Source: Deltaproteobacteria bacterium
GTDB taxonomy: Bacteria; Myxococcota_A; UBA796; GCA-2862545
Assembly: GCA_006226595.1 (NCBI GenBank)
Contig: SBGP01000108.1
Coordinates: forward strand, 1 to 64,000
Length of the DNA: 64,000 nt
Direction: 5' to 3'
The position numbers were made by a program, and so were the translations under genes. The notes beneath the pieces are model-generated. The model saw nothing but the letters and a program-made list of their open reading frames with translations. It was not told the origin of the DNA and searched no databases. Shown piece after piece: positions 51,301 through 60,136 of this stretch (the stretch's first letter is position 1; each line of letters starts with the position of its first letter).

Positions 51301-52495
51301 CGGCGTGTACACCGCGGATGAGGGCCTGATCATCGAGTGCGGGTCGTTCACCAACGACAACATCCCCGGCTACCTCGACGACGACACGGACGGCGATGGC
51401 CGCCTCGACTCGGTCGAAGGCTACGCCGACCTCGATGGCAACACCCAGCCCGACTACAACGACTGCCTCGAGGAGAGCGGCCCCGAGAGCGACCGTGACG
51501 GCGACGGTCTGACCAACGGCGAGGAGCGCACGCTGCCCGGCTGTCTGTCCGAGTTCGACGCGGACTCCGACGACGACGGCATCCCGGACGGCGTCGAGAT
51601 CGGCAACCTCGCGAACCCGCGCAACTTCGACCTCGCCCAGGAGATCCAGAACGGCGACCAGCCGCGGCTCGATGCCTGTGACCCGGACGACGACGGCGAT
51701 GGCGCCATGACCTCCGAGGAGATCAAGGTGTGCACCCGCGACTCGGCGACCCGCGAGTGGACCTGCGTGGCGCCCGCGACCCCGCCGGCGGTGTGGGCGG
51801 ACCTCGCCGACATCGACGGGGACGGCTCTCCGAACCACCACGACGTGAACGACGACGACGACCGCTGGCCGACGCCGGTCGAGGGCGCCGAGCTGGATCA
51901 GGACTTCGACGGCCTGCTCGACTTCCTCGATGCCGATCACACCGACGGCCCCTGTGGCGACGCCGATGGCGACGGCATCCCGACCTACGTCGAGGAGACG
52001 GTGTACTTCACCGACCCCGAAGACGAGGACATGGACAACGACCGCATCATCGATGGCGCCGAGCTTGGTGCCGCGCTGCCGTGGCCGACCGAGCCTGCGA
52101 CGGACTGCCGCGACATCGGCATCAACTGGCCGACGCCGCGCGACTACGACGGTGACCAGACCGCCGACATGTTCGACGAGGACGACGACAACGACGGCGT
52201 GCCCACAGTCGAGGAAGGCTCCTGGGACATCGACGGTGACGGCATCCCGAGCCATCTCGACGACGATGCCGATGGCGACGGCATCCTCGATGCCGACGAG
52301 GGCACCGGCGACGACGACGGCGACGGCCTGCCGAACTTCATCGACCCCGACAACAACGACCTGCTCGGCGCCTTCGACAGCTTCGCGGACACCAATGCGC
52401 CCGTCGAGCCCTGTGGCTGCCAGAGCACGGGCTCGGTGGGTTGGACGCTGATGCTCCTGCCGCTGGCCCTCCTGCGTCGCCGCCGCGTCGCGTGA
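48323..52495 (+). CDS. Large surface protein: DUF2341, LamG, MopE and TSP3 repeats, MYXO-CTERM tail
   Basis: This 1390-residue protein has a signal peptide (MRTALLISLLAAPTALAA). A DUF2341 domain (about 23-140; WWDTDWEYRQKLVLD) is followed by a LamG/concanavalin-like domain (about 150-375; STWHHVFMQRNKSTGYTEIY). Then come five or more MopE-type metal-binding motifs (GDGYGD...DCDD...YPGAPELCNG, about 390-780), and thrombospondin-3-type DxDxDG repeats to about 1350. The tail reads CGCQSTGSV, hydrophobic helix, RRRRVA, a MYXO-CTERM anchor. Acidic loops bind calcium and stiffen the stalk, so it is probably a glycan-binding adhesin displayed on the cell surface. Confidence 0.9.
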   Translation: MRTALLISLLAAPTALAAPQTDWWDTDWEYRQKLVLDTSGNPLGGALTNFPVLVKLGEDTNGNGTISIAESRVDWGRIEDDASDVRFVLTTSNTDHTVLPYEIEIYDEATRVGVFHVRIPSVPSSGQVEIWMYYGNAAATAPTNDTQVWSNSFEAVWHVDNNFNLLNSTSNSGRDRVAAGTPTKGLSDRGYWVYLDSCNWNGSSCDWVYEYYGASNSWDAGAVLGKANYASLSFWMNTNIKSYEPEYQYSRGIMGKQVSGHDDHFWGWLTNDSGVIGLEIPSSGTWSVYGAQTTDDVTDSTWHHVFMQRNKSTGYTEIYLDGALQDTATQDSGDTNAAVRYVGHIESSGDAYHGHLDEIRVASAWRDAAWAKAEYLSFEDAFWDYDDGVTYYPDTDGDGYGDSTGGIVGVEPYGYVTDNTDCDDTSNLVYPGAPELCNGASEDCDANIDEGAAGEFYQDLDDDGIGSAITVVAADCENPGQYESPITGDCDDNDPNVGGPTTWWYDQDGDGVGISSTTEQACSPSSNYVAPSADQDCAPNDGAIFPGAQEVCDPGDIDEDCDGSADDADDDARGGTNWYLDGDGDGYGGGIPTISCDPPTADHIADNTDCNDNDANEFPGQQWYLDSDGDGYGTGSPTVSCTRPNGYVLNADDCDDANAAVNPDKQWYPDRDGDTYGDFAGARSSCLNPDSDPNDGWTYVENGDDCNDDDNTDRPDTEYWPDDDNDGFGDANRPRLGCGEAPTGFVLAGVDDPDCDDTLSEIFPGAPDPCDNVDEDCDGDGGPTHDLDGDGLTWEFETSIGMNGCSEDTDGDTVLDSVEYFAGDSDSDGIIDPVDGDDDGDGVPTSLEDYCLSGCPSDPFSPGNGVVDDFDDSDGDGTPDYLDIDDDNDGIFTKDEDRDGNLDPRDDDTDNDRIPDFIDVDDDGDGIRTEYELPHGSHYMLDADGDFIDDRYEWYVNANGVNEPSVEQLDRAQPADTDNDNIPDIIDGDDDGDGVYTADEGLIIECGSFTNDNIPGYLDDDTDGDGRLDSVEGYADLDGNTQPDYNDCLEESGPESDRDGDGLTNGEERTLPGCLSEFDADSDDDGIPDGVEIGNLANPRNFDLAQEIQNGDQPRLDACDPDDDGDGAMTSEEIKVCTRDSATREWTCVAPATPPAVWADLADIDGDGSPNHHDVNDDDDRWPTPVEGAELDQDFDGLLDFLDADHTDGPCGDADGDGIPTYVEETVYFTDPEDEDMDNDRIIDGAELGAALPWPTEPATDCRDIGINWPTPRDYDGDQTADMFDEDDDNDGVPTVEEGSWDIDGDGIPSHLDDDADGDGILDADEGTGDDDGDGLPNFIDPDNNDLLGAFDSFADTNAPVEPCGCQSTGSVGWTLMLLPLALLRRRRVA

Positions 52496-52502
52496 GTCCA
52501 GC

Positions 52503-52533
52503 CTCCGGGCCGTCTTGAGAAGGCGGTCCGGAG
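52503..52533 (+). terminator. Hairpin after the large surface-protein gene
   Basis: A 14-base-pair stem (CTCCGGGCCGTCTT with AAGGCGGTCCGGAG, two G-U pairs) has the loop GAG, starting eight bases after the stop. There is no T tract. The GGCTAC shortly after may be part of the next gene's promoter. Confidence 0.65.
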
Positions 52534-52566
52534 CGGCTACCTGCGACAGCGCACCCCCGAGTCTGC

Positions 52567-54195
52567 ATGAACCGCAACTTCATCGAGCGCTACGGCGCCG
52601 CCGTCGTCGTGCTCCCCGTCGCGCTGTACGCGCTGTACGCGGTGATGACCGGCGACCCCAGCGAGATGGCTCGCCGGAGCCTCTCCGAGGAGGCCAAGGT
52701 CGGCCTCGCGTTCTGGGCGGCCATCCTCGCGCTCGGGTGGCAGGTGTTCGCATGGGCTGGTCCCATGGGCAAGCAGGCACGGCTCGCGCTGCTCGGCCTG
52801 CTCACCGTGTGGGCGAGCGGGAACTACGCTCGGTGGAATCCCGAGACGCTCGGTGAGCGCGTCGATGCCTACGATCTCGCTCACTACTACCTGAACGCGC
52901 GGTACTTCGACGAGCTCGGCTACGAGGACCTGTACCCGGCGATGATCCTCGCGGACCACGCCAACGGCGGGCCCACCTACAACGAGGGCAACATCTACCT
53001 CGCCCAGGACGAGCGAGGGCACTTCAAGGCGCCCATCGCCCATGCCGTGGCACGTGGCGAGGTCGTACGCGAGACGAAGTTCACGCCGGAGCGCTGGAAG
53101 GCGTTCGAGCGCGACTCCCTGTACATCTCGCGGGAGCTGCCTGGATGGTCGGACAAGCTGTGGCGGCAGATGATCCAGGACCACGGCTTCAACGGCACGC
53201 CCGTGTGGGTGGCGCTCGCCGAGCCCCTCGCGACCGCGGTGCCGGTGACGTCGCTCAAGTGGCTGGGCATGATCGACGTCGTCCTGCTTGCCATCGCCCT
53301 CGGCTTCGTCGTGTGGGCCTACGGCGGCACCTCCGCGGTGTGGATCTGGCTGTGGCTGATGGTCAGCTACTCGCTGCGCTGGCCCACCGTGAGCTGGGTG
53401 TTCCTCCGCTACGACTGGATTGCCGGCCTGCTCATCGCCATGTCCCTGCTCAAGAAGGGGCACTACTTCTGGGCGGGCTTGCCCGCGGCCTGGGCCGCGA
53501 CGTTGCGCCTGTTCCCGGCGATGTGGATGTGGGGCCCGTTCGCGCGTGGCGTCGAGGGCCTGACCCGCAAGCAGGTCGACAAGAAGCTGCTCACGTTCGC
53601 CGGCGCCTTCCTGCTCGGGGTGGCCGTGCTCCAGGGCTTCGCGGTGGCGCGCGTCGGTACCGAGCCGGTCGAGGTCCACTTCAACAACATGATGGACCAC
53701 AACAGCGCCGAGCAGCTGTCCTCGCGACGCATCGGGCTGGCGCTGGCCCTGCCGTTTCGCGGCGAGACCGTTCCCAAGTTCATCGAGCCCGAGCGCAAGG
53801 CCGCGGTCGAGCAGCAGAAGAACATGCGCTACGGCATCGCCCTGGTGCTCATGGTGCTCATGGGCTGGGGCATGCGCCGGGTCCGCGACGACGAGGCCTT
53901 CGGCTTCGGCTTCGTCCCGTTCTTCCTGCTCACCACCGCGTCCTACTACTACTACGCCGCACGGATCACGATGAGTCTGGTCCACGCCGGCGACCTGGAG
54001 AAGTGGCGGAATCGGGTGGGCCTGGCCCTGCTGTTCATGCTCGAGAGCTTCACCAACTGGGCCGAGACCGCCATGCCCGGCCACCGCGTGTTCCTCATCG
54101 GCATGCTCGCGTGGGGGCTCGCCGCGTACACGCTACTCATGGCGGGCTGGCTGATGTGGGAGTCTCGCGAGCTCGAGGCCTCCGACGCGTCCTAG
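52567..54195 (+). CDS. GT-C-like multi-pass membrane protein
   Basis: The 542-residue protein has about ten hydrophobic helices and a long hydrophilic loop after the second or third helix (about 95-205; YARWNPETLGERVDAYDLAH). The Asp-containing loop early in the protein and the overall layout suit lipid-linked glycosyltransferases of the GT-C fold (GT87/DUF2029-like). No exact motif was found, so the sugar and acceptor are unknown. It converges on the kinase at 54192 with a four-base overlap of the stops. Confidence 0.75.
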   Translation: MNRNFIERYGAAVVVLPVALYALYAVMTGDPSEMARRSLSEEAKVGLAFWAAILALGWQVFAWAGPMGKQARLALLGLLTVWASGNYARWNPETLGERVDAYDLAHYYLNARYFDELGYEDLYPAMILADHANGGPTYNEGNIYLAQDERGHFKAPIAHAVARGEVVRETKFTPERWKAFERDSLYISRELPGWSDKLWRQMIQDHGFNGTPVWVALAEPLATAVPVTSLKWLGMIDVVLLAIALGFVVWAYGGTSAVWIWLWLMVSYSLRWPTVSWVFLRYDWIAGLLIAMSLLKKGHYFWAGLPAAWAATLRLFPAMWMWGPFARGVEGLTRKQVDKKLLTFAGAFLLGVAVLQGFAVARVGTEPVEVHFNNMMDHNSAEQLSSRRIGLALALPFRGETVPKFIEPERKAAVEQQKNMRYGIALVLMVLMGWGMRRVRDDEAFGFGFVPFFLLTTASYYYYAARITMSLVHAGDLEKWRNRVGLALLFMLESFTNWAETAMPGHRVFLIGMLAWGLAAYTLLMAGWLMWESRELEASDAS

Positions 54196-57100
54196 TCGAG
54201 GGCCGCGATGCGGCGGTCGATGGCGTCGGCCTTGTCGGGCTTGTCGAGCGCGCGCCACTGCTGGGCGGCGATGAGCCAGGCCTCGCGGGCCTCGGTGAAG
54301 AAACCGCGCTCGGCGGCGAGGTCTCCGGCCAGCTCGGCGGGCCGAGCGAGGTCGATGTCGACCATGCCGCTCTGTTCGATCGCGCGCCGGGCGGAGGCGA
54401 GGGCGGAGGGCCAGAAGAACCAGTCCTCGAGCGCCGCATAGCTGGCGAGCAGCGCGACATCGACGAGCCCGACGTAGGCGGAGGCCCCGCCGGCTTCCCA
54501 CACGCCCCGCACCTTCTCGTGCATCGTGCGGGCCATGCTGTAGCGACCCCGGTCGAGGTCGATCAGGCCGAGGTTGAAGTGGGCCATCTGGATGCCGGTC
54601 ACACCGCGGGTCGCCTGGATGTCGATGAACTCGCGGTACAGGGTCTCGGCTTCCTCGAGTCGGCCACCGAGTCGGGTGACTTCGGCCAGGCCGTGGAGCT
54701 GGTGGGCGTAGTCGCCGCGGTTTCCGGCGCGCTCGGCGGTGCGCATGGACTGCCGGTACAGCCGGGCCGCGCCGGCGTAGTTCTCGCGTAGCCGCTCGAT
54801 GTCCGCAAGGTCGCCGAGGGTGTTGCCGTACATCGTCATGTCGCCGGCATCCCGGCACTCCTGCTGAACCTGGTACAGCAGGGTGGTCGCGGAATCGAGC
54901 TCGCCGAGGTTGATCTGGTAGCGGGCGAGGGCGCGCATCACCCGGCGTCGGCCGTCGTGGTCACCCTGCGCGAGGTAGGCGTCTCGGGCCTCGGTCGCGG
55001 CCGTCACGGCATCGCGGTAGCGACCGACATTGCCCAGGGCCTTCGCATACAGGGACTTGGCCTGCGCGTGGCGGGCGCCGTCGCCCGCGGTCGCGGCAAG
55101 GGCGCGGTCGACCTCCTGCAGCGCGCGGTCGGAGTAGGGGGTGGCGAGGAGCAGGCGGCAGCGCAGCAGGCTGGCGTCGAGGCGGCGCGGGTCCGCGGGC
55201 GGCAGGTCGGCGGAGGCGATGGCCTCGTCGGCGAGGTCGAGGAGCGCCAGACCCGAGGTCGACTCGCCCTGGGCCAGGTGTTCCCGGGCACCCTCGAGGA
55301 GCGGCGCCGCGGCCCGCGTGAACTCGCCGGCCTCCATCCAGTGGCGCCCGAGTCGACCTGAGACGCCCGGTGTATCGGTGCGCGGCACGAGCATCTCGGC
55401 GCAGGCTCGGTTCACCTCGGCCCAGCGTCCACCTTCGCGAGACAGCCGCTCCACGCTCTCGCGGAGCATGCCGTGGACGAACCACCAGGTGTGCTCGCTC
55501 TCCACGGCGAGGCGCTGCCCGGCGAGCCGTGCGAGCAGGTCCGCCGGGGGCGCGGCGCCGCGTGCCTCGCAGGCCTCGCGCCACTCGACCTTGTCGACCT
55601 CCTGGCCCAGGGCCGCCGCGACCTCGAGCGCCGGGCCGGCTCCATCGCCCCACTTCGGCAGCAGGCGGCGCACCTTGTTGGACCACACGTCGTGCAGGCC
55701 GTCGGGCAGGGTGTCGCGCTCGCCTTCCCTGAGGCGGAAGCCGGTCCGCCCCGGTACGAGCGCCCCGCGCTGCACCCAGTCGCCGACGAGCTGCACCGCG
55801 AACAGGGGGTTGCCGCCGGTGCGTTCCTCGACGCGATTCGCGAGCTCGCCCTCGAGGTTGAGCAGTCGCTCGACGAGCTCCGCACGGTATCGCGGCTCGA
55901 GGGGACCGATGGGCAGGGTGAGGCCGTCCGTCGCCTCCATCAGGTCGGACAGCTGCTCCGCCTCGAGTACGCGCTCGGCGAGCGCCTCTTCCTGGGCCGT
56001 CATCACCACGAGCACGGCGCCCGCTTCGTCCTGATCGCACAGGAAGCGGGCGAAGGAGAGGGCATCGCGTCCCCACTGCACGTCATCGAGCCACAACAGC
56101 ACCGGTCGCTCGCGGGCGAGCCGCGCAAGGTGCCGCTGGATCAGGACGTAGCGCTCCTTGGGCGTGGCGAGCATGCCCTGGCCGAGCAGGCCGCAGAGCC
56201 CGTCGATCTCCCAGTCCGCGTATTCTCCGTGCACGGAGATCTGGCGGGCCACGCGGTCGCGGAGGGCGTCGCCCGAGAGACCGACCGTGCGGAGCTGGCG
56301 AGCGACCATGCGCACGATGCCGTCGGCGCCGCCCGCCATCGGACTGTGCACCGCGCGGAGCACGGTGGCCGCACCGAGCTCGTGGGCGCGCTCACCCATC
56401 CACTCGACCAGGCGGGACTTGCCGTTGCCGGCGGCGCCGCGTAGCAGCACGACCCGGGGCGTGCCGGTGCTGCGCACCGCGCCCAATGCCGCCCAGATGG
56501 CGTTTCGCTCGGTCTTGCGGTCGACCAGCGGGATCGAGCGGAGACCGTAGAGTCCCAGCCCTGCACCGACCAGCTGGATGCTGGGCGCCGGTGGCGTCGG
56601 GCGCTTCCAGGTCGGCGGGTGTGGCGGTGCCTGGCTCGCGAGGGGGTCGATGACGGCGTGATCGGCGGTGATCGGCTCGAGATCGCCGAACGTGTGCTCG
56701 ATGCTCATCGTGTGCGAGTCGGCTTCCTGCAGGAACACCGTGTCGAGGGCGATGGTCGGGTTGGAGATCACCCGTGCCACCGGCGTGAACACCTCTTCCT
56801 CGTGGTCCTCGACGTCGGGAAGTGCGAGCAGCGCGGCGGAGGCATCCGCGGCCCGACGGTAGCGACGGTGCGGCTCCTTCTCGAGCAGGCGCAGCAGCCA
56901 CGCCTCGAAGCCCTCGGGCACGGTGCGTCGCGGGTAGTGTCGCGGCGGCTCCCGAGACATGTGCGCGGCGGCCAGGGCCTCGACATCGCGCTCGGGGAAG
57001 GGCACGCGGCCGGCGGAGAGCTCCCAGGCGACGACGCCCAGGGCGTACAGGTCGGTCCACGGCCCGTACTCGCGCCAGCGGCCCTGGAACTGCTCCGGCG

Positions 57101-57686
57101 CCATGTAGCGAGGCGTGCCGCTGAGCTTCACCGCGCCGGTCTCGGCGTCCATCGCGTGGGCCAGACCGAAGTCGGTGAGCTTGAGACCTGGACGTGGGTC
57201 CTCGTCCGTGCACAGCAGGACGTTCGCCGCCTTGAGGTCGCGGTGGATCACCCCGCGCGCGTGCGCGTGTGCGAGGGCGTCGAGCAGGGACAGCAGGGTG
57301 CTCTGCAGCTGCTTCCACGGCATCGGGTCGAGCACGTCGCGCAGCGAGCCACCGCGCGCGAGCTCCATCGCGATGTACGGCGCGTTCTCGACCAGTGCGC
57401 CGCCCGAGGCCGCCGCCGCCTCGGGGGGGATGGTGCCGTGATCGAAGACGAGGATGATGCCGGGGTGGTAGAAGCCGGCGACTGCGCGAACCTCTTCCTG
57501 GAACGCGGCGCGGTAGGCCGGATCCCGGGCGTGCTCGCCGCTCATCACCTTGATGGCGACGTCGATGCCCTGCTGGACGTGCACGCCACGCCACACCTCC
57601 GCCATGCCGCCTTCACCCAGGCGGTCCTGGACCATGAATGGTCCGAGCGGTATGCCGAGCCCTCCGTCCACTGCGCGCATCTCCAT
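54192..57686 (-). CDS. Ser/Thr kinase fused to an intact AAA/NACHT-like ATPase and TPR region
   Basis: The 1164-residue protein has a kinase domain (about 15-290; GEGGMAEVWRG, VAIKVM, HRDLKAANV near His148, DFGLAH), a linker with the conserved GLGLYGLRSIPLVDRKTERN, an ATPase module with P-loop GAAGNGKS (417-424) and Walker B LLWLDD (Asp534, Asp535), and TPR-like helical repeats to the end. It is the working counterpart of the 1041-residue kinase at 14393, whose ATPase is degenerate. Kinases of this shape in myxobacteria are thought to sense through the TPR/ATPase part. ATG 57686 (or 57680) lies five bases after TATGGT, and the ATP-grasp gene diverges from here. Confidence 0.88.
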   Translation of the reverse strand: MEMRAVDGGLGIPLGPFMVQDRLGEGGMAEVWRGVHVQQGIDVAIKVMSGEHARDPAYRAAFQEEVRAVAGFYHPGIILVFDHGTIPPEAAAASGGALVENAPYIAMELARGGSLRDVLDPMPWKQLQSTLLSLLDALAHAHARGVIHRDLKAANVLLCTDEDPRPGLKLTDFGLAHAMDAETGAVKLSGTPRYMAPEQFQGRWREYGPWTDLYALGVVAWELSAGRVPFPERDVEALAAAHMSREPPRHYPRRTVPEGFEAWLLRLLEKEPHRRYRRAADASAALLALPDVEDHEEEVFTPVARVISNPTIALDTVFLQEADSHTMSIEHTFGDLEPITADHAVIDPLASQAPPHPPTWKRPTPPAPSIQLVGAGLGLYGLRSIPLVDRKTERNAIWAALGAVRSTGTPRVVLLRGAAGNGKSRLVEWMGERAHELGAATVLRAVHSPMAGGADGIVRMVARQLRTVGLSGDALRDRVARQISVHGEYADWEIDGLCGLLGQGMLATPKERYVLIQRHLARLARERPVLLWLDDVQWGRDALSFARFLCDQDEAGAVLVVMTAQEEALAERVLEAEQLSDLMEATDGLTLPIGPLEPRYRAELVERLLNLEGELANRVEERTGGNPLFAVQLVGDWVQRGALVPGRTGFRLREGERDTLPDGLHDVWSNKVRRLLPKWGDGAGPALEVAAALGQEVDKVEWREACEARGAAPPADLLARLAGQRLAVESEHTWWFVHGMLRESVERLSREGGRWAEVNRACAEMLVPRTDTPGVSGRLGRHWMEAGEFTRAAAPLLEGAREHLAQGESTSGLALLDLADEAIASADLPPADPRRLDASLLRCRLLLATPYSDRALQEVDRALAATAGDGARHAQAKSLYAKALGNVGRYRDAVTAATEARDAYLAQGDHDGRRRVMRALARYQINLGELDSATTLLYQVQQECRDAGDMTMYGNTLGDLADIERLRENYAGAARLYRQSMRTAERAGNRGDYAHQLHGLAEVTRLGGRLEEAETLYREFIDIQATRGVTGIQMAHFNLGLIDLDRGRYSMARTMHEKVRGVWEAGGASAYVGLVDVALLASYAALEDWFFWPSALASARRAIEQSGMVDIDLARPAELAGDLAAERGFFTEAREAWLIAAQQWRALDKPDKADAIDRRIAALD

Positions 57687-57715
57687 TGCCAACCATACAC
57701 ATCGAGGATGTCGTC

Positions 57716-58666
57716 ATGCGTCACATCGCTGTGCTCATGCCGGACACCGGGCGTTCACCCACGGTTGGACCGAATGAATGGCCTCTGGGGCGTGGGGCGC
57801 TGCGTGCGTGGGAGCACGGGGTGGGCGTGATCTTCGGGGAGCGCGTGGACGAACAGGGGCGCCTGATCGGCATTGTCGCGACGCCGGAGGGTTGGCGAGA
57901 GGCGCGCGTGCGCCCGCAGGCGTTGTTCGACCGCTTCCGCGATCAGCTGCATCCCGAGCGCTACGCGACCGCGCGGGCTGCGCTGTCCGTCGAGCGCTGG
58001 TTCAACCACCCGGACGTGCTCGCGCTGTGTCGCGACAAGCTCGCCAGCCAGCGCGCGCTGGAGGCGGCGGGCATCCCCATGCCCGAGGTGGTGGACGACG
58101 ACTTCGAGTCGCAGCTCGCGGAGTGGGGGAGTGGCTTCCTCAAGCCGCGCTACGGAAGCTTCGGGCGTGGCGTGCGTCGCGTCGTGCCCGGGGACCTGCT
58201 CCCCATGCGCTCGGCTGGCATGCACGCCGATGACCTGCAGCAAATGGTGCTCCAGCGGGCCGTTCCGCCGCCGGAGGCGCATGCGGGTGTGAGCGTGCGT
58301 GCGTTGGTCCAGCGTGTCGACGGCGCGTGGCGAAGCCGGACCCCTGTGGCGCGCATCAGCGACGACGAGCCGGTGGTGAACGTCGCGCGGGGCGCGCGGG
58401 TCGGGCCTGCCGCCGAGGTGCTGGGTGCGGGAATCGACCGACGGCTCCGCGAGGTCGCCGAAGCCGTGGGCGAGGTGGTGCACCGCTGGGGTGCGGCGGT
58501 CGAGGTCGGCGTGGACCTGGTGGTCGACCCTGCCGGTAGCGTGTCGGTGATCGAGGTCAACGGTCGGCCACGCGGGCGACTGGCCTCGCTGGCCGCACTG
58601 AGCGACGCGTTTCGCGACGAGCACGTCGCGGCCTGCGCGGCACCGCTGCTCGCCGCGGCCGAGTGA
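57716..58666 (+). CDS. ATP-grasp family ligase-like protein
   Basis: The 316-residue protein has the ATP-grasp pattern: FLKPRYGSFGRGVRRV (ATP-binding Lys and Gly loop, about 142-157), a middle block VSVRALVQRVDGAW, and the metal-binding VEVGVDLVVDPAGSVSVIEVNGRP (Asp, Glu, Asn). It resembles RimK/YheC-like ligases, which add amino acids or small acids to a carboxylate. The substrate is unknown. It starts 29 bases from the divergent kinase gene, so the pair may be co-regulated, and ends at a strong terminator. Confidence 0.82.
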   Translation: MRHIAVLMPDTGRSPTVGPNEWPLGRGALRAWEHGVGVIFGERVDEQGRLIGIVATPEGWREARVRPQALFDRFRDQLHPERYATARAALSVERWFNHPDVLALCRDKLASQRALEAAGIPMPEVVDDDFESQLAEWGSGFLKPRYGSFGRGVRRVVPGDLLPMRSAGMHADDLQQMVLQRAVPPPEAHAGVSVRALVQRVDGAWRSRTPVARISDDEPVVNVARGARVGPAAEVLGAGIDRRLREVAEAVGEVVHRWGAAVEVGVDLVVDPAGSVSVIEVNGRPRGRLASLAALSDAFRDEHVAACAAPLLAAAE

Positions 58667-58671
58667 CGTTG

Positions 58672-58702
58672 GAGAGGCCACCGCCGGGAACGGTGGCCTC
58701 TC
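58672..58702 (+). terminator. Strong hairpin terminator after the ATP-grasp gene
   Basis: Twelve-base perfect arms, GAGAGGCCACCG and CGGTGGCCTCTC, enclose the seven-base loop CCGGGAA, beginning five bases after the stop. Only a weak T-containing stretch follows. Confidence 0.8.
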
Positions 58703-58877
58703 GACTTCATCATCATTCGCACAAGAATCAGTCGAATCGCAAGCTCAACTACATCGCGATGTCGACCACAACCGTCGCGCGTCGGCCGCGCTGGGTGGTC
58801 ATGATTTAGGCGGCGATGCTGGTTTGTGCAAGAAGTTTATTCAATCCAGTCGCGAAGCGCATGCGTGGATGCCGTGA
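58703..58877. other. A+T-richer gap with no gene
   Basis: About 175 bases between two terminator hairpins show clearly lower G+C than the surrounding genes and no plausible open frame in any direction. No tRNA-like fold, repeat or mobile-element end was recognised. Confidence 0.5.
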
Positions 58878-58896
58878 AGGCCCGTTACCAGGGCCT
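58878..58896. terminator. Hairpin with T run between convergent genes
   Basis: The arms AGGCCC and GGGCCT around GTTACCA are followed by CTTTTC. An outer GCCG/CGGC stem (58871-58874, 58902-58905) extends it. It lies just before the 3' end of the minus-strand SCP2-like gene and would stop read-through from the left. Confidence 0.65.
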
Positions 58897-58929
58897 CTTT
58901 TCGGCATGGCGAGCATGCGATCGTCTGGG

Positions 58930-59316
58930 CTAGAAGCGAACCCAGCTCGTCATACGCTCGAGCACCCGCAGCTGTCGGGCGTCGGACTGATACGGCGGCT
59001 CGAGCAGGCGGTGCAGCACCGGTGCGTAGGTGTCGTCGGACAGCGCAATCTCGCCGCGCTGATGCGACTCGACGAGGGTGCTCGGGTCGAGGAGGATGCG
59101 GTACAGCACCTCGAGGTCCATGGCGGTGAGCACGACATCGGCCTCTCCGCCCTCCTCGAGCGCGGCGCTTCGCGGCTGGAACGAGACCACCCATCGGCGG
59201 GAGCCCGCCTCGAAGGCATAGTGCCCATGCAGGAGCGGCGACAGGCTGCGGCGCTCGCCGTACAGGCGACCGACGAGGTCCTTCAGCAACGCTTCGACAT
59301 CCACGGGGCGGGTCAT
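58930..59316 (-). CDS. SCP2-like lipid-binding domain protein
   Basis: The 128-residue protein fits the sterol-carrier-protein-2 fold: RWVVSFQPRSAALEEGGEADVVLTAMDLEVLYRILLDPSTLVESHQRGEIALSDDTYAPVLHRLL contains the alternating strands, the acidic ADVVLT turn and the final helix. Bacterial members bind fatty acids, sterols or other apolar ligands in the cytoplasm. ATG 59316 is preferred over GTG 59325 because a ggagg site lies eight bases before it. It diverges from the hypothetical gene at 59355. Confidence 0.68.
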   Translation of the reverse strand: MTRPVDVEALLKDLVGRLYGERRSLSPLLHGHYAFEAGSRRWVVSFQPRSAALEEGGEADVVLTAMDLEVLYRILLDPSTLVESHQRGEIALSDDTYAPVLHRLLEPPYQSDARQLRVLERMTSWVRF

Positions 59317-59354
59317 GCTCGACACCTCCGACGAGCCTGGGTAACTCGGTTCAG

Positions 59355-60062
59355 ATGAGTGCTCCTGACCAGGCCCGACTCGTCGCCTTCGCGGCGCGTC
59401 TCTCCGAGCTCCTCGTGTGGATCGAGGCTCGCCGTCGCTCGATGGGCACGGACCTTCGGGCGGCGGTGGCCACCGTGGTCGAGCTCGAGGCTCGCGTGCA
59501 TCACGTGTACGAGCCGCTCATCGTGCCTTCGACCGAGGACCGTGCGCGGGCCGAGGCGCGGCATGCGCTGGCGAATCAGCTGGCCGAGCGAGCCGAGCAC
59601 TGGGATGGGCGGGCCGACCGCGAGCTGCTCTCCGACTTCTGGCGCCTGGTCGCGGCGCTGGTCTGGGCGACGACCGATCACCTGCGCTTCCTGCGGCAGT
59701 GGGCCCAGGTCTCCGGCGACGTCGGTACCGAGACGCTTCGTCAGCAGCGCTTCTCGACCGAGAACATCCACGAGGCGTGGGCACTCGTCCTCGAGGGGTT
59801 CTACGACCCGAAGGCGATGACCGAGACCGTGACCTGGCTGCTCGACCACACGCGTGACAGCACACGCCGAGACTACCGCCTCGCGTCGCTCACCCGCGCG
59901 CCCCGTCCGGGGGCGTCGATGGAGCAGGTGCTCGACTTCTCGGCAGCCGGAGAGCTGGCATTCGGAGCCGACACCATCGGTCCCACTGGCCTGTCAGCGC
60001 CGAGTGTGGGGCCGTCGACGGGGCTCGGCAGCTGGGTCGAGGGGGACGGAGAATCGAACTAG
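59355..60062 (+). CDS. Hypothetical soluble protein
   Basis: The 235-residue product is mostly helical and charged in the first 180 residues (LARLSELL-like amphipathic helices, HVYEPLIVPSTEDRARAEARH), then has a low-complexity Gly/Ser/Thr tail (GPTGLSAPSVGPSTGLGSW). No signal peptide or membrane span was seen. I do not recognise the family. It shares a 38-base divergent gap with the SCP2-like gene. Confidence 0.68.
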   Translation: MSAPDQARLVAFAARLSELLVWIEARRRSMGTDLRAAVATVVELEARVHHVYEPLIVPSTEDRARAEARHALANQLAERAEHWDGRADRELLSDFWRLVAALVWATTDHLRFLRQWAQVSGDVGTETLRQQRFSTENIHEAWALVLEGFYDPKAMTETVTWLLDHTRDSTRRDYRLASLTRAPRPGASMEQVLDFSAAGELAFGADTIGPTGLSAPSVGPSTGLGSWVEGDGESN

Positions 60063-60136
60063 CATCGAAGATTGCACGACACATGTGCGTATGAGTGCTA
60101 GATTTCACAAAAGCCACGTGATGGCCCGGAGAACGG

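Noticed and set aside
48293-52255. A 1320-codon open frame on the minus strand opposite the large surface protein
   Set aside because: It is the mirror of the Asp-rich DxDxDG codons in G+C-rich DNA, giving a Val/Ala/Arg-rich sequence with no domain. The plus-strand gene has a signal peptide, domains and a sorting tail.
60080-60087. CACATGTG before the XRE/coiled-coil gene as its operator
   Set aside because: Eight bases with no repeat is too weak to call; noted only in the gene entry.
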